NCBI RefSeq assembly: GCF_001641265.1
Contig: NW_020167535.1
Coordinates: forward strand, 744,001 to 808,000
Source of the DNA: Pseudogymnoascus destructans
Taxonomy: Eukaryota; Ascomycota; Leotiomycetes; Thelebolales; Thelebolaceae
DNA: 64,000 nt
Direction: 5' to 3'
Part shown: in pieces, positions 10,647 to 20,348 of the stretch
Layout of the letters: each line of letters opens with the position of its first letter
Position numbering within the stretch: position 1 is the first letter of the stretch
Translations under genes and position numbers: made by a program
Notes under the pieces: model-generated
Databases searched by the model: none
What the model was told of the DNA's origin: nothing
The model's input: the letters and a program-made list of their open reading frames with translations, nothing else

Positions 10647-11603
10647 GGCCTTCCATGGACACTTGCCAAGGTATCTTTATAGTAATCATTATAGTAATCA
10701 CAACTAATACTATACTAGCTTCGGAAGCTAGCTGTCTTTGTGAATTCTAGCTCACAGCGAAGAGAGCGATTTATGGGAATTCAAAGACAATGCATTAAAG
10801 ATGGAGCAAAAGTCCTACGACTTATCCAAGATGTGTCAACCCGGTGGGATTCAACACTACATATGATGCTACGAGCGGTCCTACTCCAGGAAGCAGTAAA
10901 TAAGTTTACAACTGAGTTTACTCCAGCTATTATCTTCCATATTACTTCAGAAGAGTGGAAACATATCACCTACCTTATTGATGTTACTCGCCAGTTTAGC
11001 TTCTGGACTTCAAATATAGGTATAGCAAGTGGTGCACGACTAGGCTTTGTTCTCCCAGCATATGATGAGCTATTTGAAGGGCTTGAGGAGTGTACCCGCC
11101 GGCTTAAACCATTACAAGATCCATGGATTCCAAAGCTCTTAAAAGCTATTGATAAAGCTGTACAAAAGCTTGATAAGTATTATAGCTTATCTTGTACAGG
11201 TATTGGTAACTTCTACGCTTTTGGTGCTATTCTATCTCCACAGTTAAAGATGGAAGTGTTTAACCCTGATTATTGTTGGTTGAATCCTAATAAAAACTGG
11301 CGGGGGCATTTTGAGAAGGAATTCCGGGCGTTATACACACAACATTACGCAAACCAAGAAAGATCGAAGCAGCACCAGTCAAACTACATGAAACTAGACA
11401 AGGACCCAATGGCTCTAATGTTAAATCGGAAGCGGAGCTATAATTCCATTAGTCAAAATGAAGATAGGAGGAGAGATTGAGTGATACCTTGCCCTCCGTA
11501 AGTTTATAGTAATAATTATAGTAATCACTACTAACTTTTATTAGCACCCTCCCATCAGCCACCATTAAAATGGTGGAAAGAGAACGAAAGACTATTCCCT
11601 GGA
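10647..11603 (+). pseudogene. hAT-1 transposase, C-terminal half
   Basis: Continues the gene whose 5' half is at 18970-20227 on the minus strand. The first exon piece reads GLPWTLAK. An intron (about 10671-10719) starts GTATCT and ends ACTAG, and the next exon begins LRKLAVFVNSSSQRRERF. The RNase-H-like core follows (DVSTRWDSTLHMMLRA) and then FYAFGAILSPQLKMEVF, both typical of hAT transposases. A further intron after about 11490 ends TTTATTAG, and the last piece (PLKWWKENERLFPG) is cut at 11603 by an LTR, so the dimerisation domain is missing. The open stretch 10740-11480 is intact. Confidence 0.85.
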
Positions 11604-12000
11604 TGTTACGGCTACAGTAACATGATGTCATGGTTACAGGGCCAGGGCCTAGTAATGTGACGTGTGAGTCACAGTGGGAAGCGGGGTAGGCTGCCATGTG
11701 ATGGGGCTAATGGATAGTTGCAGAAACTAGTGGATATTGGATAGTTGAGCTATCCACGAACTATCCTGAATATCTAGCTATCCGCCAACTATCCAGATAA
11801 CCCATGAGGCACGACGCCACTATATAAGTAGATAGTATTTCCTTAGATAGGAGCTTCGTGCTCAACTCAATATAGTATTCTTTACAATACTGTAACGTGT
11901 TACTTGGAAAGCCTTTGTGTCTAATCCCCTGCCTCCTCTGTCAAGTCAACCTTACGCAAGAAACCTCTGTGTCTTCTATCATTTAGAAGTCAGCGTTACA
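11604..12000 (+). repeat. LTR, family 2, inverted copy without TSD
   Basis: A 397-bp copy from TGTTACGG to GCGTTACA, inverted relative to the copy at 10157. The flanks (CTGGA and GCTAC) do not match, so it either recombined or lost flanking DNA. The 200 bp after it, up to the pogo end at 12204, hold no recognisable gene. Confidence 0.85.
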
Positions 12001-12203
12001 GCTACCCAAGCCACGATGGGTGTGATTACACCCTACCTTCACTTACAAGGCCAAAGGAGGACAATAGGGCCCAGTCACCTTATAGGGAAATGGTCGAAAC
12101 AATTGAGTTAAGCCAAGTCAGTAACAAGTCCCAGTCTAGCCGGGAAATCCGGGAGTCATGGCGTAATATAGATCTATAGTAATAATTATAGTAATTGCAT
12201 TTA

Positions 12204-12730
12204 ACGTGGTTGTACACCGAGTCGTGAATATCACCGAGTCGTGAAACTTTTTTATACCCACCACTGTAAGGTATAATTAAACAACCACAACATGTATTAA
12301 AACTAAAACTATTCAGAATCTGATGAGCTAAGTACTTCTATGACCTCCTGACAAGTTCGTGCATTATGGCCAGCCCCCCCGCAAGTGCCACAATGTCGTA
12401 CACCTGGTTGCCCCTCATTCCTACCAACCCCTCCAGAGCGCTTCTCGCGATTTATTTGCTCCATAACTGCCCTTTGGGACAAATCATCATGTGCATCCCC
12501 TACAGAAAGTGCACACCCTTGACGGACACAAGACTTTTTAGCCCTCTGGCGTTTGCTAAGAGCTTCGTTTGCTGCTCGAAGGGTGCGGACTTCAGCTGAC
12601 AATAAAGTCATTTCATGTGCCAAAATCTCTGTCCCTTTAGCTAATGCAGTAACAGTAGCAAAAATGGGGGTTGGCGAGCTTCCTTGGTGCCGTGCAATGC
12701 AATTTTTAACTAGAGTAGTCTGTGAGAGAG
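12204..12730 (-). mobile_element. Pogo element 1, right end, inverted
   Basis: Starts after TA (12202-12203) with the same terminal sequence, in the same orientation, as the left end at 8150. A right terminus should be the reverse complement, so this end has been inverted. It encodes the transposase C-terminus on the minus strand up to LSQTT, where gag sequence takes over. Confidence 0.88.
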
Positions 12731-13037
12731 GAAGAATGTTCTTGTGCAAAGTCCATGCCATTTTCTGGTTGGCGGCAGATAGTTTCTGGAATTCGTCAAA
12801 CGTTTCAACATTCCATTCAGCCTTTTCATGTCGATTTGCAAGTATAGATTCATGTCTCTCTTGAGCTGTTTTGCCCAGAGTGTGAAGGAAGGTTTTGGAT
12901 TTGAAATTAGGATCATGAAGTTCATTGGTTTGGTTTGCAGAGCTTGGAATTGATGCTCCTTCTGCCAGGGATTCCTGGTCTTGTTCTGGATCATTTCGAG
13001 CTGCCATTGCAGCTTTTTCTTCAGCTGTATAAGCCAT
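12309..13037 (-). CDS. Chimeric open frame: gypsy Gag N-terminus fused to pogo transposase C-terminus
   Basis: A continuous 242-codon frame. Residues about 1-102 (MAYTAEEKAAMAARNDPEQ.. to WTLHKNI) have no counterpart in pogo; by position after the LTR and leader they are the start of Gag. Residues from LSQTTLV onward match the C-terminus of pogo-3, including the RTLRAANEALSKRQRAKKS basic helix and a CCHC knuckle (CGTCGGAGHNARTC) before the acidic tail. The fusion is in frame and is a by-product of a 1.1-kb inversion. The retroelement LTR lies upstream and could act as a promoter. Expression is unknown. Confidence 0.8.
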   Translation of the reverse strand: MAYTAEEKAAMAARNDPEQDQESLAEGASIPSSANQTNELHDPNFKSKTFLHTLGKTAQERHESILANRHEKAEWNVETFDEFQKLSAANQKMAWTLHKNILPLSQTTLVKNCIARHQGSSPTPIFATVTALAKGTEILAHEMTLLSAEVRTLRAANEALSKRQRAKKSCVRQGCALSVGDAHDDLSQRAVMEQINREKRSGGVGRNEGQPGVRHCGTCGGAGHNARTCQEVIEVLSSSDSE

Positions 13038-13389
13038 AGCGAGTTGCTATTTCAATTTCGGTTTATATCGTCAAGTCAGACACATATTGCCAAAGGCCCT
13101 ATTGTGCAGTTGTTGGCCGTAGGAGCCACTCGAGAGGAGCGCACTTCCCTCACAGTTATATTCTTGTTGAGGGAGCGTTGTAAAAGGTCTGACTTGCGAA
13201 GGTGGTGTGTGTGTGTCGAGCTGACTGTCGAAAGCCAACTTTGAGGGGTTGCCTGGAGATCGTCCTGGAATCGACTTCAGGATAAGGTTTCTGGTTCTGG
13301 GGTTTTCAAAGAGTGGATTTCGATTTCGATTTCAGAAGAGGGTTCAGCTCAAAGAGCAGGAAAAGAGGTATAAGAGAGATTGAGTTTTA
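13038..13389 (-). other. Gypsy 5' leader with self-primer-like site
   Basis: Untranslated leader between the LTR (13390-13647) and the gag start at 13037, reading on the minus strand. Two bases from the LTR it carries AAACTCAATCT (complement of 13377-13387), the exact complement of AGATTGAGTTT inside the LTR itself. Self-primed chromoviruses have this arrangement. No match to a tRNA 3' end is apparent. Confidence 0.6.
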
Positions 13390-13647
13390 TGTCACGGTTC
13401 ACCAAGGCATAGGGCGCCAGTTGGGTATTATGAATTAAACTCAATCTAGAGAAGAAAGGAAAGAGAAGAGGAGCACTCGAGCAGTGGCTCGATCTATATA
13501 CAGCTATGTTGTTGTGGAGTGAATTCTCTTTAGCGAGACCAGTTCTGAGAATTCACTCCACAACTGAAAACTTCGCTCCAACCCTGGAAAGCTCCCCACA
13601 CCCCTGAACCCCCACTCGAGCTGCAAGGCGCACTTGATATCGTAACA
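13390..13647 (-). repeat. Gypsy LTR, copy 2 (5' LTR of the element, inverted)
   Basis: 258 bp, TGTCACGG..CGTAACA, essentially identical to the other two copies. The right flank starts ATATA, the target-site duplication shared with 9248-9252. With the adjoining leader and gag start it forms the 5' end of a gypsy element in the minus direction. Confidence 0.93.
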
Positions 13648-13868
13648 ATATAAACCATATTACAAAGGTTGAGTTTTTTATAGCTTTCCACGCAGCTTAT
13701 AACCAGTCAATAACAACTCAAAACGCCAAAGCTGGATTTCGCGGAGCTGGTTTAGTGCCCTTTGATCCGCAAGTAATCATTTCAAAGCTAGACGTCAAGT
13801 TGCGGACTCCTACACCTACAGGACCCCCCTCTATAGACGCTGATCCTTGGGTTTCTCAAACGCCTCGC
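13648..13868 (+). pseudogene. Pogo-1 transposase, middle piece
   Basis: Continues pogo-1 exactly: left flank GATCATATA plus AACCATATT here, with the ATATA duplication removed, gives DHINHI in frame. It covers the end of the DDE domain (AGFRGAGLVPFDPQ) up to WVSQTP, then changes abruptly to gag sequence at about 13868. The next residues of the gene are in the inverted piece ending near 12730. Confidence 0.85.
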
Positions 13869-14860
13869 AACACTCAAATTCGATACTGGCTGAAAAGGAT
13901 GATGCCATTCTCCAGTTACAGGAACTGATCTAGAGCAACGAGCAACAAATCACAGAGCAACAAACAATTCAGAAATATCTTGAAAAGCAAACCCAACAAG
14001 CTCTGAAGAATGAACCAGGACACCACTCTCACAGTCGACTGTCAGCTCGGATTCCAGACCCTCCAATCCTCACAGATGGGATAGAGCCAGCATTTGAAGA
14101 CTGGGTTGTGAAAATTCGCCTCAAGCTCGAAGCCAACATTGATCATTTTCCAACACAGACTTTACAAATGAGCTACATTCAGAGTCGACTGGGAGGACTG
14201 GCAGTTCGACATGTCAATCCAAGGCTTCGACCAAACTCTACAAACAAATTGCAGACAGCAGAAGAAATTCTCGAACTTTTGGAAAAAGTCTTCAGTGATC
14301 CCGATCGAAGGCACACAGCTCAAACTGAGTATCGAAAGCTGTATCAGAGAAACAACACCTTTGCAGTGTTCTGGGCTGAGTTCCAAAGGCTCACGACAGA
14401 GCTTGATTACTCTGAAGAAACTTTGCTGGATGACTTGCGCTTCAAAGTCAACCAACAGATGCAGAAAGCCTTAGTGGCTGAAGTTGGAGCTACTACACTT
14501 CACGAGTTTGCAAAGAAATGCATGCTCATCGACCAGAACATTCAGCGGATCAAGGAACAAGAAGACAAAAGGAAGCCAAAGTCATTTTCGAACAACATGG
14601 GCCAAACTCAAAATCAGGGCCAGGCACTTTGAACTTCAATCCCTCAACCTACAATGGATTCGAACATGCAAAACAAGACGCAGAAGCTGTATCGACCACC
14701 GCATCAAGATCCAGCAAAAGAAATGCTCATGAAACTTGGGAAATGCTTCATATGCTGACAAAATGGACATCGAGCTCGAGACTGTCCCCAGAAGCTCAAA
14801 GCTCAAGTGAATGAGGTATCTACAGCTGAGTCTATCATCGATTCAGAAAACGAATAGCCT
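13868..14860 (+). pseudogene. Gypsy Gag, C-terminal part, with broken zinc knuckle
   Basis: Gag packages the RNA of the retroelement. The frame contains a stop shortly after the junction (QELI-stop-SNEQQ), then a clean stretch at about 14000-14632 with the capsid-like region (EPAFEDWVVKIRLKLEA and TLHEFAKKCMLIDQNI). After a frame change, a CCHC knuckle is recognisable (CFIC-stop-QNGHRARDC) with TGA replacing one codon. The N-terminal part of Gag is in the inverted segment at 12731-13037. Several stops and frame changes make it inactive as it stands. Confidence 0.8.
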
Positions 14861-16857
14861 CTAGACAAGTCATCACTAGAGGCAGTGCAGCCAGAATTGC
14901 AGCTTCTTCCTCGAGATCCAGTTTTGATCCGGACACCCCTTTCTTAGCTACTTGTAGAATAGGAAAATACAAAGCTATTGTCCATGCATTGATCGATACT
15001 GGTGCCACAGGTGGAAACTTCATTAATGCTGCTGATGCAGAAAGAATATGTGAAATCGAAGGGATAGCCCCAGTCGAACTTGTGAAGCCAAAACAAGTTG
15101 AAGGATTCAATGGAGAGGCTGCCCCTGCTATCACACATGCTATATATCCTCGACTACAAGTGGGAGAGCATGTGGAAAGCCTATGTCCATTATTCATCAC
15201 TTCGCTGGGAAAACATTCTATCATTCTCGGGAAAGCGAAATGCCTCCTCCGGAACCTGCTCCGAAAGTGGAAAAACCAAAACCTTGCACCATAGCAATGA
15301 TTGGCGCAGCACCATTTCGAATGCTCATGAAGCAAAGAGGAGCTCAAGTCTTTGCTATATCAATGAAGGACATAATCCAGCACAAGAACAAGACCAAAAC
15401 TGAAGAAATTGACTCTCGACTGATCCTTCTGAAGGAATTTCATGAATTTTTGGATGTTTTTTCAAAAATGGCAGCAGACAAGCTACCTCCCCATCGACCT
15501 TCAGACCATCATATTGAACTCGAAGGTGATGCAAAGCTGGGATATGCACCACTCTGGAATATGTCAAAGGAAGAACTTGATTTGGTTGAAGAATATGTCT
15601 TCGAGCACTTGCCAAAAGGGTTCATTGAAGCAAGCAAAGCCCCATACTCTTCACCCATTATGTTTGTGAGAAAGCCAGGTGGTGGTCTTCAATTCTGTGT
15701 TGACTACAGGAAGCTAAATGCCATAGACGAAAAAGGATCGATATCCCATACCACTCATTGATGAAACACTGGCCCAAGTCATAGGAGCAAAATATCTCAC
15801 CAAACTGGACATTCGACATGCCTTCAATCGAATTCGACATGCCTTCAATCGAATTCGAATGCAGACAGAAGAAGATGAAGACCTCACTACATTCAGAACT
15901 CGATTTGGATCCTACAAATACAAGGTCATGCCCTTCGGACTCACAAATGGTCCAGCAACATTCCAGAGGTACATGAATGAAACCCTCATGGATTACCTCA
16001 ACCAATTCGTCACCGCATACATGGATGACATTCTTATCTACAGTGCTACTCGAGCGGAGCATACAGAGCACATAAGGAAAGTCCTACAGAAGCTTCGAGA
16101 AGCTGGACTGCAAGCAGATATCTCAAAATGTGAGTTTTTCGTCCAAGAAACCAAATTCCTAGGACTCATTGTGGGAGTCAATGGCATTCGCATGGACCCT
16201 GCAAAGGTTTCTACTATATTGGAATGGCGAACTCCAAAATTGCTCAGGGATATGCAAGCTTTCATTGGATTCTGCAATTTCTATCGAAGGTTCATCCGAA
16301 ATTACTCCAGCATCATGAGGCCATTGGTGAACCTTACCAGAAAGGATCAGATATTCGAATGGACTCATGCATGCCAAACTGCATTCGAGCTGTTGAAACA
16401 AACAGTCACAGAAGCTCCTGTCTTGAGGCATTTCGATAGAAACAAGACAGCCTATGTCGAAGCAGATTCCTCAGACTTCATCTCATCAGGAGTCTTGTCA
16501 CAAAAAGATGATCAAGGGGTTCTACATCCAGTTGCATACTTCTCAAAAAAGCTAGCACCTGCAGAATGCAATTACGAGATATATGACAAGGAATTGCTTG
16601 CAATCATCAGATGTTTCGAAGCATGGAGACCAGAACTTGAAGGGACAGATTTTCCAGTCCAAGTCTTGTCTGATCACAAAAGCTTGGAATACTTCATGTC
16701 CACCAAGAAGCTGACAAGAAGACAAGCTCGATGGGCTGAATTCCTCTCTCGATACAACTTCCAGATCATCTATAGGCCTGGGAAGCAAAATGGAAAAGCA
16801 GATGCTTTGACTCGAAGGCCTGGTGACAGACCAGAAGGCAATGATGAGGATGATTGA
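14861..16857 (+). pseudogene. Gypsy protease, reverse transcriptase and RNase H
   Basis: The aspartic protease active site LIDTGATGGNF is at about 14985-15020, with a C-terminal IILGK signature. The frame shifts into the RT domain, which opens with PHRPSDHHIEL and YSSPIMFVRKP. A second frame shift follows ..DYRKLNAI at about 15730. The second RT half has the catalytic YMDDILIYS near 16020. RNase H follows (YVEADSSDFISSGVLSQKDD, DKELLAII and LSDHKSLEYF). A tandem duplication of about 24 bp lies at about 15809-15856. The frame ends with TGA at 16855; the integrase continues in the same frame. Confidence 0.9.
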
Positions 16858-18441
16858 CAAAAGCAACAGCTTCAGGTGTTGCTACCACCTTCGAGGCTAC
16901 ATCCAGACATTCAGAAACTCAAAGAACAAGGCCAAACAACTCAGCTAGCTCCAGTGGAAACTCATATCAGAGAAATGACAATTCTTGAGAAAATCCAAAA
17001 GTCTCAACTGGAAGACAAATTCTGCAAGGCTACACTACAGAAGCTTGAGAATGGTGATCGAACAAGCAAAGAGGTTGCATTGGCTTATTGCGAACTCAAA
17101 AACGGCATGCTAGAATATCAAAATCGAGTTTGGGTGCCAGAAACCATTCAGGTGGACTTGTTGAGAGAAGTTCATGAACAACCTTCTATGGGACATCCAG
17201 GAGCTGGAAAGATGCTGCGAGTCATGAAACAGCACTATTACTGGCCAAACATGGACAAAACAATAATTCGATATATCAAAAACTGCCATAGTTGTCAAAG
17301 ATCGAAACCATCTCGAGATTCCTACAATGGACTTCTACAACCAATCCCTATTGACAGTCAACCATGGATGGATATATCAATGGATTTCGTGACAGGATTA
17401 CCACTCTGTGAAGGGAACAATGCTATCTTGGTTGTTGCATGCAGGTTGACGAAAGAAAGACATTTCATTCTGTGTTTCGCTGGGCAAGACGGGACTACTG
17501 CAGAAGCTACAGCACAGCTCTTACTTCGACATGTATGGAAGCACCATGGTCTACCAAACTCGATAATATCAGACAGAGGTCCTCAGTTCATTGCAGAAGT
17601 CTGGAGTTTGCTCTGCAAAATTTGGAAAATTTCAGCCAAACTTTCAACTGCCTTCCACCCAGAAACAGATGGACAGACTGAGCGATTCAATGCAGAGCTC
17701 GAACGCTACTTGCGAGCTCATGTGAACTATCTTCAAGACAATTGGGTTTCATACTTGTGCATGGCGGAGTTTGCTGCCAACAGTTTGCCATCAGATGCAA
17801 CCAAGACAAGTGCGTTTTTTGCGAACAAGGGCTATGAACCAAGAATGAGCTTCGATACAGAGCAGCAAGCATATCACGAAGCAAAACAAGAGCACAAGAA
17901 CATAGCTCAGACCATGGCAAAGGTTTGGGAGTTTCTGCAGGATGAAATCACGCTTTCGCAAGCAAAAATGGAACATTTCGCGAACAAGACAAGGAAACCT
18001 GCACCACGCTATCAAGTGGGAGACAGAGTATGGCTTTCAACTCGAAATATAAAGACACAGAGGCCATCAAAGAAGCTAGACCACAAGCAAGTGGGACCTT
18101 TTGAAATTCTAGAGCGAATTGGGCAAGTTGCATATCGGCTCAAACTTCCAAACAGCATGAAGATTCATCCAGTATTTCATGCCAATCTATTAAGACTTGA
18201 CTCTAATGATGCAATCGAAGGGCAGCAACAGGAGCCAGAGCCTCCAGTCATTGTCAATGGCGAAGAGGAGTGGGAAGTGGACGAAATCCTCGACTCAAAA
18301 GTTATTCAAAAGAAGCTTTTCTACAAGGCAGCTTGGAAGAACTATCCACCGGATGAGACATGGTATACTGCAGAGAGCTTTGAAAATTCTCCAGAAGTTA
18401 CCCAAGCATATCACAGAAAATACCCTCAGAAACCAAAATGA
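16858..18441 (+). pseudogene. Gypsy integrase with C-terminal chromodomain
   Basis: In frame with RT/RNase H across the single TGA at 16855-16857. The HHCC zinc domain shows HPGAGKMLRVMKQHYYW and CHSCQRSK. The DDE core shows MDISMDFVTGLP, IISDRGPQF and the E-bearing PETDGQTERFNAELERYL. The last 60 residues are a chromodomain (EWEVDEILDSKVIQKKL.. WKNYPPDETWYTAE), which in chromoviruses directs integration to marked chromatin. The open stretch itself is intact, so this element decayed recently. Polyprotein order PR-RT-RH-IN-chromodomain identifies a Ty3/gypsy chromovirus-type retrotransposon. Confidence 0.93.
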
Positions 18442-18518
18442 GAGCTGGAGACAATTGTTTTTTTTTTAAAATGGGATTTCTTGATCAGGAGATCAACTCT
18501 GGAGTAGGGGGGGGGTAG

Positions 18519-18776
18519 TGTTACGATATCAAGTGCGCCTTGCAGCTCGAGTGGGGGTTCAGGGGTGTGGGGAGCTTTCCAGGGTTGGAGCGAAGTTTTC
18601 AGTTGTGGAGTGAATTCTCAGAACTGGTCTCGCTAAAGAGAATTCACTCCACAACAACATAGCTGTATATAGATCGAGCCACTGCTCGAGTGCTCCTCTT
18701 CTCTTTCCTTTCTTCTCTAGATTGAGTTTAATTCATAATACCCAACTGGCGCCCTATGCCTTGGTGAACCGTGACA
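18519..18776 (+). repeat. Gypsy 3' LTR, copy 3, preceded by polypurine tract
   Basis: 258 bp, TGTTACGATATC..CCGTGACA, right after a G-rich polypurine tract at 18502-18518 (GGAGTAGGGGGGGGGTAG). A TATA-like TGTATATAG lies at 18664-18672. The right flank starts CTGAG, pairing with CTCAG at 9511 as a split target-site duplication. Confidence 0.94.
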
Positions 18777-18969
18777 CTGAGTTCCCAGACTCAACATTTG
18801 TTGCAACTTGTCTGAACCACTTCACTACATCACACGCCTGATTGCTGCATTGTGGAATAGTCTAAGATACAACCCTTTGGCTCTGTTTCCTAAGACAGTG
18901 TGTTGTCTTAGTAAATTCATCCCTTCCTTGGGTGGCTAGATTCTCACATCTGGTGCACCCACCATTACA
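18777..18969 (-). repeat. Repeat X, copy a, 5' part
   Basis: Reading on the minus strand it starts TGTAATGGTGGGTGCACC and runs to the CTGAG point where the gypsy LTR interrupts it. The rest of this copy is at 9511. It matches 58810-59164 (minus) and 59165-59341 (plus). Confidence 0.75.
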
Positions 18970-20227
18970 CCTTTCCTTACTTAGATCTTTGAGTTCGTCT
19001 ACTGAATTGTCATCCCAGTCAATCTGTAGCTCTGAGTTTGATGGGTTTAATCGAATTGACCCAAGGAGAGCCTTCTGTGCAAGCTGAACAATATGTGCAA
19101 AGCATGGGATATGATGAATACGTCCATCATGGTATCTTGTTGGCTCAGACGATAACTCAGCTATCATATCGTTGATAATTGTCATCATTGAAGTATTAGT
19201 TACTTGCATTATCAGTTGTAATGCAATGAACTCTACCATCTAGGTGATATTGAGATATAACACGCTGAACAATAGTCGCAAGGTCTTTCCCAGTATGGGC
19301 TCCATCGAGATACTCAAATCCAATTAGAGCTTCACGGTATTCCCATTTCTCAGTGATGAATGTAGCCATAATACCCATGAAGGAGTGTCTTGTTCCAGGG
19401 CTAGACCAATTGTCAAGGGATAATGCACACCTCGACCCAGGAGCAAGACCATGAAGGGCAATCTGTTGTGCATTACCTACCATAACATCAAGGCGCCGCC
19501 GTAGGGTTGTTGGTGAAGGAAGTGGATATTTCTGGTTCTGCCATAGTGCCATCTCCCTCCATATAGGATTCTCAAGTGATCGGAATGATATGTTTAGGGA
19601 TACCACAGTCTCAAGAACAAAACTGTAGAAAGCTTCCCTTGGATCATCTTCTGGTTGGCGCATAGTCTAAATAATAGTTAGGCATATTTTATAGTAATAA
19701 GTATAGTAATCATGCTTACTGGTAATGATCCTGAAAGGCGGAGCTTGGATTGATGTAGTGTAGAAGTGTGAGATGATTTCCTCAAACATCCAGCTGATCG
19801 AAGATGGGAACTCATTGTGCTTGTCCTGCACCCTTTACACTTGGGTGAGTATTCTAGAGCATTTCCGGCAAATAACAATTGGCTCTCCAGTTGATTTCCG
19901 AGCACCTTGGTCGAAGTCTCTCCATACATTTGAAGTCCTAGCTGTTGACCCCCAATTGATTTGCTTATCAGTACTTAGAAACAGATTTGGTTGCTCTTTA
20001 TACCAGGACTGATGATGCCACCAGTCATTGAATAGTTCTGCTTTTGAAGGCATCCACTTTAGCACATTAAGACCTCAGATTGTAATTAGACCATCCCATT
20101 GGTTGCTTAGAGGCTGAGAGGACTCAACCTCAGGTGTTATGTTGCTTGATTGAGGATCATCAAGAGAAAATACATCACTATAGATATGTGTATGTATTGG
20201 TGAACTTAAAGATTGGCTATAAGACAT
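18970..20227 (-). pseudogene. hAT-1 transposase, N-terminal half
   Basis: Starts at the ATG at 20227 (MSYSQSLSSPIHTHI). A BED-type zinc finger follows (EPIVICRKCSRIL and CKGCRTSTMSSHL) with a frame shift between the two halves and a TGA shortly upstream (GLITI-stop-GLNVLKWM). An intron at about 19675-19715 precedes the exon with ALSLDNWSSPGTRHSFMGI and CITTDNASN, the first part of the RNase-H-like fold. Another exon holds RIHHIPCFAHIVQLAQKALL and ends ..DELKDLSKE, where repeat X enters. The gene continues at 10647 on the opposite strand. Several breaks make it inactive. Confidence 0.82.
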
Positions 20228-20348
20228 AATATTTGAATATATCACGATTAACGTGCATGTATAACGAAAGAGCCAAACAAGCAAAAGTGCCAAAATCATG
20301 CGGTGACCAACCCCCCCAATTAAATGTTAAATTCCTCCACAACAAAAC

